Assembly (NCBI GenBank): GCA_900314995.1
Contig: OMXK01000012.1
Coordinates: 1 to 64,000 of the forward strand
DNA from: an uncultured Prevotella sp.
Lineage (GTDB): Bacteria > Bacteroidota > Bacteroidia > Bacteroidales > Bacteroidaceae
Direction: 5' to 3'
DNA: 64,000 nucleotides
Positions 44,020-51,764 of the stretch are shown here, piece by piece; position 1 is the stretch's first letter, and every line of letters starts with the position of its first letter. The position numbers were made by a program, and so were the translations under genes. The notes under the pieces are model-generated. The model saw only the letters and a program-made list of their open reading frames with translations, ran no database searches and was not told the origin of the DNA.

Positions 44020-45375
44020 ATGAGCAACATTAAGTTAGACATCACCAAAGCCGCCTGCTTCCTTGAAGCTGGCGCAGTAGAGGCTTTTGAGCCTCAGGTT
44101 AAAGCCGCTCAAAAGGCATTGGAAGAGGGCACCTGCCCCGGTAACGATTTCCTCGGCTGGCTCCACCTCCCATCAAGCATCACCCCCGCTTTCCTCGATG
44201 AGCTCCAGGCTTGTGCCAACGTACTCCGCGAAAACTGCGAGGCTATCGTAGTGGCCGGCATCGGCGGCTCTTATCTTGGTGCCCGTGCCGTCATTGAAGC
44301 CCTGAGCAATTCATTTGCCTGGCTGGTGGCCGACAAGAAGAACCCCACCATTCTCTTTGCAGGTAACAATATCGGTGAAGACTATCTCTTCGAACTCACT
44401 GAGTATCTCAAGGGTAAGAAGTTTGGCGTCATCAATATCTCTAAGAGTGGTACTACTACTGAAACCGCTCTCACCTTCCGTCTGTTGAAGAAACAGTGCG
44501 AAGCTCAGCGTGGCAAGGAAGAGGCCAAGAAGGTCATCGTAGCCGTTACCGACGCTAAGCGAGGCGCAGCCCGCACCTGCGCTGACAAGGAAGGCTACAC
44601 TTCATTTATCATCCCCGACAATGTAGGTGGTCGTTTTTCTGTTCTTACGCCGGTTGGTCTGCTCCCCATCGCCTGTGCAGGTTTCGACATCAAGGCACTC
44701 GTTGGCGGTGCCCAGGAAATGGAGAAGGCATGTGGCAAGGATGTTCCTTTTGCAGAGAACCCCGCTGCACAGTATGCTGCCCTGCGTAATGGTCTGTACC
44801 AGAACGGCAAGAAGATCGAGATTATGGTGAACTTCCAGCCAAAGCTCCACTTCATGAGCGAATGGTGGAAGCAGCTCTATGGTGAGTCTGAGGGTAAGGA
44901 CAAGAAGGGTATCTTCCCGGCATCAGTTGATTTCACCACCGACCTCCACTCCATGGGACAGTGGATTCAGGACGGCGAGCGTACCATCTTTGAGACTGTC
45001 ATCAGCATTGAGGAGCCTGAGAAGAAATTGCTTTTCCCTGACGACGAGGAGAATCTTGACGGACTGAACTTCCTCGCTGGCAAGCGCGTAGACGAGGTCA
45101 ACAAGATGGCCGAGCTCGGCACTCGTCTGGCTCATGTAGACGGTGGTGTGCCCAACATCCGCATCACCATGCCTCGTCTGAACGAGCAATATCTTGGACA
45201 GCTCATCTACTTCTTCGAGATTGCCTGTGGCATCAGCGGCAACATACTCGGCGTGAACCCCTTCAACCAGCCTGGTGTGGAAGCTTACAAGAAGAATATG
45301 TTCGCCCTGCTCGACAAGCCTGGTTACGAAGAAGACTCTAAGGCAATCAAGGCTCGCTTGGCTAAAGAAGCATAA
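44020..45375 (+). CDS. pgi: Glucose-6-phosphate isomerase
   Basis: 451 residues, the short bacterial form. It interconverts glucose-6-P and fructose-6-[19 protein letters not shown] and [16 protein letters not shown] are the sugar-phosphate-binding SIS blocks; [14 protein letters not shown] matches PROSITE-type signature 1; the C-terminal [16 protein letters not shown] carries the catalytic Lys. Its stop overlaps the start of the HAD gene. Confidence 0.96.
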   Translation: MSNIKLDITKAACFLEAGAVEAFEPQVKAAQKALEEGTCPGNDFLGWLHLPSSITPAFLDELQACANVLRENCEAIVVAGIGGSYLGARAVIEALSNSFAWLVADKKNPTILFAGNNIGEDYLFELTEYLKGKKFGVINISKSGTTTETALTFRLLKKQCEAQRGKEEAKKVIVAVTDAKRGAARTCADKEGYTSFIIPDNVGGRFSVLTPVGLLPIACAGFDIKALVGGAQEMEKACGKDVPFAENPAAQYAALRNGLYQNGKKIEIMVNFQPKLHFMSEWWKQLYGESEGKDKKGIFPASVDFTTDLHSMGQWIQDGERTIFETVISIEEPEKKLLFPDDEENLDGLNFLAGKRVDEVNKMAELGTRLAHVDGGVPNIRITMPRLNEQYLGQLIYFFEIACGISGNILGVNPFNQPGVEAYKKNMFALLDKPGYEEDSKAIKARLAKEA

Positions 45376-46097
45376 TGTATTGTCTCGCTATTAAGAAATA
45401 TTTAGAAGACTGCGGCTTTGAGGCTTTTAGCCCCAAAGCCGTGCTTTTCGACATGGACGGTGTACTCTACGACTCCATGCCCAATCACGCTATTGCCTGG
45501 CAGGAATCGATGGCAAAGTGTGGTCTGCAAATGACGGCCGATGATGCTTATGCCACAGAAGGCGCCCGTGGCATCGACACCATTCGAGAGATGGTTAAGC
45601 GCCAACAGGGCCGTATCATCGACGAGGTTGAGGCGCAGCGCATGTACGACATTAAGACACAGATCTTTCATTCCCTTCCTGAAGCACCTATCATGCCAGG
45701 GATTCTTTCACTCATGACCCAAATTCATGGCGACGGTCTCACCATCGGTGTTGTTACGGGCAGCGGACAGCGTCCACTCATCCAACGTATCCTTAAGGAT
45801 TTCGGAAGATTTGTTGATGAGGCTTGCATCACTACTGCGTATGATGTAACCCAAGGGAAGCCCGCCCCTGACCCTTATCTCATGGGATTGCAGAAAGCGG
45901 GGGCGCTTATGCCTTACGAGGCGATTGTTGTCGAGAATGCACCGTTAGGAGTACGGTCTGGTCATGCCGCCCGCATTCTCACGGTGGCTGTTAATACAGG
46001 GCCTTTGCCCGACGAAGAATTACTGGTTGCCGGTGCCAATCTTATCTTCCCCGATATGCAGGCATTCAGCGACCATTGGCACGACTTAATCTTCTGA
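45375..46097 (+). CDS. HAD-family phosphatase (beta-phosphoglucomutase-like)
   Basis: 240 residues, HAD subfamily IA. Motif I VLFDMDGVLYDSM with nucleophile Asp, motif II VVTGSG, motif III Lys in TQGKPAPDPY, motif IV VVENAPLGV. The helical cap lies between motifs I and II. Translational coupling to pgi (TAATG) suggests a phosphorylated sugar as substrate. The first 23 residues ([15 protein letters not shown]...) precede the usual start, so an internal start is possible. Confidence 0.88.
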   Translation: MYCLAIKKYLEDCGFEAFSPKAVLFDMDGVLYDSMPNHAIAWQESMAKCGLQMTADDAYATEGARGIDTIREMVKRQQGRIIDEVEAQRMYDIKTQIFHSLPEAPIMPGILSLMTQIHGDGLTIGVVTGSGQRPLIQRILKDFGRFVDEACITTAYDVTQGKPAPDPYLMGLQKAGALMPYEAIVVENAPLGVRSGHAARILTVAVNTGPLPDEELLVAGANLIFPDMQAFSDHWHDLIF

Positions 46098-46103
46098 CTC
46101 CAC

Positions 46104-46676
46104 TTATACACCTTCTTCAGAAGATGTCTCTGGTTCTAATGAGCCTGTAGTATCCATCAGTTCATCGCGCTTGATGCTCACATCGCCAAAGTTCGACACC
46201 GTCACAACAAGCGGGATGTATTCATCTGTCTGCGGATGACTCACACTACCGGCGAACACTAAGTTATTGCCGTCGACTTTGTCGAAAACGATTCCCTCTA
46301 GAATGCCTGTCTTCCGATAATCTTCGTCCAATTGTGCATCAAACGACATCTTGGTGAACGTACGAGTGAAAAAAGAACTGCCATCCGAACGAATCACTCT
46401 AAGGGTGATCCGGTTGTCAACGAACTGCTGTCCTGTCTCGTCCTTCACCATTCGCAGGCTATCGTCGGCCACACGGTCAATAGCCACCTGATAGTCCTTA
46501 CCCAACCACTGAATATCCTTCTTCTGGCTATAGGACTGCATTTTTATCGGCCCTTGGGGCTTAGGTGTCTCTACTGTCTTTACGATAATATCATCGTGTT
46601 GCTTCTTCTTGGTACAGCCTGTTGTCAGCACTACAGCCAGACCTACGATAACTAGTTGTAACAGATTCTTCATCAT
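46104..46676 (-). CDS. DUF4738-type lipoprotein
   Basis: 190 residues, lipobox TTGC followed by TKKKQHDD. The mature protein is a small beta-rich domain (DYQVAIDRVADDSLRMVKDE, FTKMSFDAQLDEDYRKTGIL, VTVSNFGDVSIKRDELMDT), matching a Bacteroidetes family of unknown function. I chose the ATG at 46676; the earlier frame codon is TTG. The stop is 6 nt from the convergent HAD gene. Confidence 0.75.
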   Translation of the reverse strand: MMKNLLQLVIVGLAVVLTTGCTKKKQHDDIIVKTVETPKPQGPIKMQSYSQKKDIQWLGKDYQVAIDRVADDSLRMVKDETGQQFVDNRITLRVIRSDGSSFFTRTFTKMSFDAQLDEDYRKTGILEGIVFDKVDGNNLVFAGSVSHPQTDEYIPLVVTVSNFGDVSIKRDELMDTTGSLEPETSSEEGV

Positions 46677-46696
46677 CAAAATCTTTAAATCCGGGA

Positions 46697-46704
46697 CAAA
46701 GGTA
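46697..46704 (-). promoter_or_regulatory. -7 box of the DUF4738 gene
   Basis: Minus-strand TACCTTTG directly after the T-run of the terminator at 46704-46738; the two signals are fused. Confidence 0.55.
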
Positions 46705-46738
46705 TAAAAAAAAACTGAAAGTCACTGCAACTTTCAGT
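46704..46738 (-). terminator. Terminator of the DUF4890 gene
   Basis: ACTGAAAGT and ACTTTCAGT form a perfect 9-bp stem with a 7-nt loop, followed on the minus strand by about ten T. It lies just after the stop at 46754. Confidence 0.85.
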
Positions 46739-46753
46739 CTTTTTTCCAAATTA

Positions 46754-47278
46754 TTACTTCTTTGGTGCGCCACGTCCTGGACCACGATGGTGATGACGAT
46801 GCTTTTTCTGGTCGGCCTGCCAGGATTCAAACTGTTCAGAGGTCATAATCTTCTTTAGTTCACTTTCGTAAGCCTGACGGTTTGCCTCGCGTTCCTTGCG
46901 CTCCGCTTCAAATTTGGCTTTCTGCTCCGGCGTTAGTTCCGGGCGCTTCTTACCGTCCTTAGGGGGCTGCTTATCGCCCATCGGCTCCTGGGGCGTAGCG
47001 CCTGTTGTAGCATCGGGACCTTTGCCTCCTTTCTTTCCATGATGATGGTGATGGCGAGGACCACCCATCTTATCGGCATACTTGGTGTTCAGTTCGAGCA
47101 GGTCGGCTGCCTGTTTGTCATTCAGTCCATAACGCTTGACATCCTCGTTGGTGCGGTGACGAATCATCTCCTGCTTATCGAATTTCTTTTCAGGTCGCTT
47201 GTCGGCCTGTTTGTCCTGTGCTGTAGCGGCCGCACAAATCAGAACGGCGGCTATCATTGTCATCATTTTCTGTTTCAT
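46754..47278 (-). CDS. DUF4890/Spy-like periplasmic protein, His- and Lys-rich
   Basis: 174 residues. The signal peptide ends near AAATAQ. Two helical segments resemble the LTxxQ repeats of Spy/CpxP: YGLNDKQAADLLELNTKYAD and LTPEQKAKFEAERKEREANR. They are separated by a His/Gly/Lys-rich linker (GGPRHHHHHGKKGGKGP) and followed by a basic His-rich tail (KKHRHHHRGPGRGAPKK). A periplasmic chaperone or metal-buffering role can be imagined but is not shown. Confidence 0.8.
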   Translation of the reverse strand: MKQKMMTMIAAVLICAAATAQDKQADKRPEKKFDKQEMIRHRTNEDVKRYGLNDKQAADLLELNTKYADKMGGPRHHHHHGKKGGKGPDATTGATPQEPMGDKQPPKDGKKRPELTPEQKAKFEAERKEREANRQAYESELKKIMTSEQFESWQADQKKHRHHHRGPGRGAPKK

Positions 47279-47387
47279 TGTTGTCGATTTTTAATTGTGA
47301 TACATACTGTTATTATTTCGTTGCAACTACTTATTTGATGGTGTTTTCAGAAAAAAGTTTAAGGAAAAAACAAAAAATCGGAGGAAC

Positions 47388-47420
47388 TTTCAGCGAACTG
47401 ACATTTTTTTAGTATCTTTG
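47388..47420 (+). promoter_or_regulatory. Promoter of the DUF4230 operon
   Basis: TTTC at 47388-47391 and TATCTTTG at 47413-47420 are 21 nt apart, with an ATG 22 nt further. Confidence 0.65.
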
Positions 47421-47442
47421 CCGAAAAGTTTTCAACGAACAG

Positions 47443-48132
47443 ATGAAAAAGTTTTGGATCATCATTGTAATCCTGGCGTTGGCGGCTGGCGGATTGTGGT
47501 TATGCAGCGACTGGCACATGCAGAGCGACGACCAGTCTGAGGAGGTGCCGGAGGTGGCACAAGGCATCGACACAGTTCCGATGCTTGTCACACATATACA
47601 ACAATGTGCGAAGCTCTATACGACAGAATATAGAGTGCACAAGATCATAACCCATGAGGATGCGCTTCGCCTGAAAGGATCCCTGTTAAAGAAGGACTTC
47701 AACATCAAGATGCCGTTAGGCGACCGTAAGATTGCCATTCCAATGGATGCTAAATTAAAAGCCTATATTGACTTCAGCGATTTTTCCGAGAAGAACATCG
47801 AACGTGAGGGTGAATGCATCACTATTGTGTTGCCTGACCCAAAGGTGACGATGACGAGTTCAAAGGTCGACCAGAAAAATATCCGTCAGTATGTGGCGCT
47901 TACCAGGTCGGACTTTAGCGATGCAGAAATGACCAGTTACCAGGAACAGGGACGTGCGGCCATCATTGCTGATATTCCAAAGATGGGTATTCTCGAAAAA
48001 GCCCAGCAGAACGCAGCAAAGGTACTCGTGCCCATGCTGACAGAACTAGGCTACAAGGAGCAGAACATCACTATTGCCTTCCGTAAGCAATACAACTCAA
48101 ATGATATCGTTAGGATGATTGAAGAGCTATGA
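47443..48132 (+). CDS. DUF4230 family protein, first copy
   Basis: 229 residues. An N-terminal membrane anchor (FWIIIVILALAAGGLWLC) is followed by an extracytoplasmic DUF4230 domain (IQQCAKLYTTEYRVHKIITH, MPLGDRKIAIPMDAKLKAYI, ECITIVLPDPKVTMTSSKVD, LTELGYKEQNITIAFRKQ). Function unknown; such genes are common in Bacteroidetes. It overlaps the next gene by 4 nt (ATGA). Confidence 0.85.
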   Translation: MKKFWIIIVILALAAGGLWLCSDWHMQSDDQSEEVPEVAQGIDTVPMLVTHIQQCAKLYTTEYRVHKIITHEDALRLKGSLLKKDFNIKMPLGDRKIAIPMDAKLKAYIDFSDFSEKNIEREGECITIVLPDPKVTMTSSKVDQKNIRQYVALTRSDFSDAEMTSYQEQGRAAIIADIPKMGILEKAQQNAAKVLVPMLTELGYKEQNITIAFRKQYNSNDIVRMIEEL

Positions 48133-48719
48133 AAACAGTGACATATATTAAAATAGGTGTGGCGATTGCTGTTGTACTGATGGTGATGGCCGGCATATTA
48201 TGGTTACGCAGTGCAACGGAGGGTGACCATGTGGACTTTGGCACGGAAGCATCCATTGACATGACACCTACACAGGTACATAGCATTAAGGCCATCGGCG
48301 AATGGGAATTTCTATCCGTAAGTGCAGAGGAACTGGTAGACACTATCAGGAAGGGCATTTTCAGAGACGACGAGTTGGTACGCATCTATAACGGAACTCT
48401 CAGACTCGGCATTAACATGCACAAGGTAAAGCCCGGGTGGCTGCAGGCAGCAGGAGATTCGGTAAAAGTCACACTGCCTGCAGTAGGCCTGCTCGATAAA
48501 GACTTCATCGACGAAGCACGTACAAAACCTTTCTACGAAGTCGGTAGTTGGAAGCCTGCAGACAGAGAAGCGCTTTATAAGAAGGCCCGCCGCCAGATGC
48601 TTACCCATTGTCTGACAAAAGAGAACCTACAGGCTGCCCAGGTAAACGGTGAAGCGCAGTTCCGCAGCATGATGCGTTCAATGGGCTACAAACACGTAAC
48701 AATCACATTCGAAAAATAA
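48129..48719 (+). CDS. DUF4230 family protein, second copy
   Basis: 196 residues, a diverged relative of the upstream gene: membrane anchor (IGVAIAVVLMVMAGILWL), IGEWEFLSVSAEELVDTIRK, LRLGINMHKVKPGWLQAAGD, VKVTLPAVGLLDKDFIDEAR, and RSMGYKHVTITFEK at the end, matching the end of the first copy. The order anchor-domain is kept in both. They may form a pair at the membrane. Confidence 0.82.
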   Translation: MKTVTYIKIGVAIAVVLMVMAGILWLRSATEGDHVDFGTEASIDMTPTQVHSIKAIGEWEFLSVSAEELVDTIRKGIFRDDELVRIYNGTLRLGINMHKVKPGWLQAAGDSVKVTLPAVGLLDKDFIDEARTKPFYEVGSWKPADREALYKKARRQMLTHCLTKENLQAAQVNGEAQFRSMMRSMGYKHVTITFEK

Positions 48720-48742
48720 GGACTTAAAAGAGCAGAACGACA

Positions 48743-50092
48743 ATGGACACACTCAACGAGATACTGACAGAGGTGAGTGGCTTCCTATGGGGATGGCCGA
48801 TGATTATCCTGTTGCTAGGCACACACCTGTTTCTGACCATCCGTCTGAAGTTTCCACAAAAGCATATCTTCAAGGCCATCAAGCTGTCTGTGCAGAAAGA
48901 TCCTGATGCAACAGGCGATGTATCACAGTTTGGATCTCTGGCCACAGCCTTGGCGGCAACAATCGGAACGGGTAACATCATCGGTGTAGCAACAGCCATT
49001 GCACTGGGAGGCCCCGGTGCAGTATTATGGTGCTGGCTCACGGGTGTGTTCGGCATTTCCACAAAGTATGCAGAAGGTCTGTTGGCCATCAAATACCGTG
49101 TTCAGACAGCTGACGGGAAGATGCTTGGTGGACCCATGTATGCGTTGGAGCGCGGACTTGGCTGGAAATGGCTGGCGGTACTCTTTGCACTCTTTACAGC
49201 CCTTGCGGCTTTCGGCATCGGAAATACCGTACAGGCAAATGCCATCGCGACAGTAGCCCATGAGTCGTATGGCATCTCACCCTATATCACCGGAGCGTTC
49301 GTCTGTCTGCTCACAGCTGCCGTAGTATTAGGAGGCGTGAAGAGTATCGCCAAGGTTTGTAGCATGCTCGTACCGTTTATGGCTTTCTTCTACGTATTAG
49401 GCTGTGTATATATCCTTATCGTCAATGCGCCTTATCTATGGCCGGCGCTGAAGCTGATCTGCCACGCAGCCTTCTCACCAGAAGCAGCTGGCGGCGGTTT
49501 TATCGGATCAACAGTCATGATGGCGGCGCGTTTCGGTATAGCCCGTGGACTTTTCTCCAACGAGAGCGGTATGGGTTCGGCACCTATTGTGGCAGCAGCA
49601 GCAAGAACCAGAAACCCAGTCAGACAGGCACTGGTATCATCGAGTGGCACCTTTTGGGACACAGTCGTCATCTGTGCGCTGACAGGACTGGTCATCGTGA
49701 GTAGTGTGCTTGCCTATCCGGACATTGACTTCTCCAACGGCGCAACACTCACAAAGGACGCTTTTTCAAAGATTCCCGTCATCGGAAGACCGCTACTGAC
49801 ATTCGGACTACTGACCTTTGCTTTCTCCACAATCCTCGGATGGTGCTATTATGGTGAACGGGCAGTAGAATACCTGAAAGGAAAACAATGGGTAAAGGGT
49901 TATCGCGTCATCTATATCATTGCCGTTTTCTCTGGCAGTGTCATGAATCTGACGCTGGTATGGAATCTGGCAGACTGCATGAATGCACTAATGGCCATAC
50001 CAAACCTGATATCGCTGTTAATGCTGAGCGGAATCATTGTCCATGAGACACGAAAATTCTTGTGGAGAGACCGACTCGACAAGGAGAATTAA
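48743..50092 (+). CDS. AGCS-family sodium:amino-acid symporter
   Basis: 449 residues, ten or eleven membrane spans. The AGCS signatures ATIGTGNIIGVATAIALGGP and GVFGISTKYAEGLLAIKYR are clear, as are GGPMYALERGL and GLFSNESGMGSAPIVAAAAR. It imports alanine, glycine or a related amino acid with Na+; the substrate cannot be read from the sequence. It lies 23 nt after the DUF4230 pair. Confidence 0.94.
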   Translation: MDTLNEILTEVSGFLWGWPMIILLLGTHLFLTIRLKFPQKHIFKAIKLSVQKDPDATGDVSQFGSLATALAATIGTGNIIGVATAIALGGPGAVLWCWLTGVFGISTKYAEGLLAIKYRVQTADGKMLGGPMYALERGLGWKWLAVLFALFTALAAFGIGNTVQANAIATVAHESYGISPYITGAFVCLLTAAVVLGGVKSIAKVCSMLVPFMAFFYVLGCVYILIVNAPYLWPALKLICHAAFSPEAAGGGFIGSTVMMAARFGIARGLFSNESGMGSAPIVAAAARTRNPVRQALVSSSGTFWDTVVICALTGLVIVSSVLAYPDIDFSNGATLTKDAFSKIPVIGRPLLTFGLLTFAFSTILGWCYYGERAVEYLKGKQWVKGYRVIYIIAVFSGSVMNLTLVWNLADCMNALMAIPNLISLLMLSGIIVHETRKFLWRDRLDKEN

Positions 50093-50095
50093 CCC

Positions 50096-50869
50096 TCAAC
50101 GCACCGGCAGGACAAACTCCATACGAGTGCCACGCGTGTAAGTCTCGTCGTAGCGCAGATAGCCGCCAATCTTGGAGGCTAACCGCTGGGCAACACTGAG
50201 ATCAAACTCCGTCTCCTCAGCCATAACATCCGGATTCTCAAACCACCGGAACACATAAGCTTTACGAGCCTCAGGAATGCCCCCACCCGTATCTTGAACA
50301 TAGAAAGTCAGCTGATGGCGGGTATCGTCGCAATGGCAACCTACGCTTATCTCACCTTGCTTCGTAAAACGGCAGGCACAGTACACCAGTTTGTTAAGTA
50401 CTAATTCTACCATGTGCCGATCGGCAGAAACAAAGAACTCATCACCTAGTTCGTGAACAAACGACAGGCGCACGCCCTTTGCCATACAAGGGAGATTTGC
50501 ATCAATGCATGCCTGGCACAGACGATTTGGGCTGAAACGCTCGTCTTCCAACTGATGCCCGCGGCTCCCGTCTTCAGAATAGATGGATACCTCGTCGAGC
50601 AAGGTTGAGATCATACGGGCATTATACTGTATCTGTTCGGAGATATTGCGTTTTTCACCTTTTGAGAGATAAAGATCCTCTTTTGAGATAACCTCGGCCA
50701 AACCCGAAACAGAGTGTAGCGGTGTGCGTATCTCACGCGCCATTGACCTGATAAAGGCAGCCTTCAACTTATCTGACCTATGGAGATCCGACAACTGCGT
50801 CTGGACTGCCTTCAGCCGAAGCACTAATGCCAGACAAATAACAATCAGAATAATAACGACCCATATCAT
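50096..50869 (-). CDS. Degenerate histidine kinase (predicted pseudokinase)
   Basis: 257 residues: one membrane span (2-18), then HisKA- and HATPase-like regions, no sensor domain. The H-box reads FIRSMAREIRTPL, with Arg45 where the phospho-accepting His should be. The N-box reads LNKLVYCACRFT, with Cys164 instead of the Mg-binding Asn. The G1 box DTGGGIP (193-199) is kept, but the usual GLGL of the G2 box is replaced by EFDLSVAQRL. Autophosphorylation seems impossible by the normal route. I chose the ATG at 50869, which has GGAGG upstream. It is convergent with the AGCS gene. Confidence 0.85.
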   Translation of the reverse strand: MIWVVIILIVICLALVLRLKAVQTQLSDLHRSDKLKAAFIRSMAREIRTPLHSVSGLAEVISKEDLYLSKGEKRNISEQIQYNARMISTLLDEVSIYSEDGSRGHQLEDERFSPNRLCQACIDANLPCMAKGVRLSFVHELGDEFFVSADRHMVELVLNKLVYCACRFTKQGEISVGCHCDDTRHQLTFYVQDTGGGIPEARKAYVFRWFENPDVMAEETEFDLSVAQRLASKIGGYLRYDETYTRGTRMEFVLPVR

Positions 50870-50908
50870 AAGCACATCCTCCCTCCTATTTCGGTTGATT
50901 AAGGACTG

Positions 50909-50940
50909 CAAATATATGCAATTATTCTTATGAATGCAAA
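50909..50940 (-). promoter_or_regulatory. Promoter of the degenerate kinase gene
   Basis: Minus-strand TTTG (forward 50937-50940) and TATATTTG (forward 50909-50916), 20 nt apart. This excludes the upstream TTG start at 50911. Confidence 0.7.
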
Positions 50941-50969
50941 CTTTTGGGCCAATTTTTACGGATTAGCAA

Positions 50970-51647
50970 TCACTTTTTGATGATTTCGACTATTTTCAGG
51001 ACGGATTTCTCCACTTTAAACCGGATATCAAGGTCGAGGAATGGCATCCCATAGACACGTTCCGGATCATCGTGATAGCGGGGACGGGGATCCTGGGCAA
51101 GCACAGATTTCAGGACTTCGACAGAATCTGCGGGAACCTTGGATGCCAACGACTGAGGCAGCTCAACACTAAGCGGTTCCCATACGGTTTCGTCCACAAA
51201 CCCGCTTCTAGCATCAGGGTGAGCATCGGCATAGGCGACATACGGCTTGATGTCATAGATTGGGGTACGGTCCATCAGGTCGGCACCCAACACATGAATG
51301 ACAGGGCCTGCTTCCGCATCGAACGCTATATGGTCAAGACGCACACAAGACAGTCCGAGGTTATTGGGACGAAAAGGTGAACGAGTGGCGAATACACCTA
51401 GTCGACGGTTACCGCCCAAACGAGGAGGACGGACCGTAAGACTCTTCTTGGCGTCGCTGTTGGCAGAGAATCCCCACACGAGCCACAGATAATCAAAATC
51501 CTCCATCCCGCGAACGGCTTCCGCCTTACGATAAGGGGGCTCAAAGACGATACGGCCTGTCAGCATCGGCGCAAGTCCGCTCTGTCGTGGAATACCAAAT
51601 TTCGTCTTCAATGGCGACTCAAAATAGGCTATCGGGTGTATCTCCAT
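50970..51647 (-). CDS. trmO: tRNA m6t6A37 methyltransferase TrmO
   Basis: 225 residues, UPF0066/TsaA family; it methylates N6-threonylcarbamoyladenosine at tRNA position 37. MEIHPIAYFESPLKTKFGIP opens the protein; DYLWLVWGFSAN, GVFATRSPFRPNNLGLSCVR and DLMDRTPIYDIKPYVAYADA are the SAM-binding and catalytic family blocks. I chose the ATG at 51647, which lies 5 nt after the promoter -7 box, so the mRNA would be leaderless. Confidence 0.93.
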   Translation of the reverse strand: MEIHPIAYFESPLKTKFGIPRQSGLAPMLTGRIVFEPPYRKAEAVRGMEDFDYLWLVWGFSANSDAKKSLTVRPPRLGGNRRLGVFATRSPFRPNNLGLSCVRLDHIAFDAEAGPVIHVLGADLMDRTPIYDIKPYVAYADAHPDARSGFVDETVWEPLSVELPQSLASKVPADSVEVLKSVLAQDPRPRYHDDPERVYGMPFLDLDIRFKVEKSVLKIVEIIKK

Positions 51648-51652
51648 GGGTG

Positions 51653-51683
51653 CAAAGGTACATATAAACACAGAAAACACAAA
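51653..51683 (-). promoter_or_regulatory. trmO promoter
   Basis: Minus-strand TACCTTTG (forward 51653-51660) with a TTG-containing box about 19 nt upstream. The ATG at 51647 is at or next to the expected transcription start. Confidence 0.7.
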
Positions 51684-51699
51684 AAATGTTCCGAAATAT

Positions 51700-51730
51700 T
51701 TTGCAGAATAAAATAAAAATAGTACATTTG
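51700..51730 (+). promoter_or_regulatory. Promoter of the TPR histidine kinase
   Basis: TTTG at 51700-51703 and TACATTTG at 51723-51730, 19 nt apart; ATG 34 nt further. Confidence 0.7.
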
Positions 51731-51764
51731 CAAGCAGTAATCAACTACTACTCCATCCTACAAG

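Noticed and set aside
46754-47278. Reading the His-rich protein as an expression-tag artefact
   Set aside because: The His runs are interspersed with Gly/Lys/Pro, and the gene has a signal peptide, Spy-like repeats and its own terminator, so it is natural.
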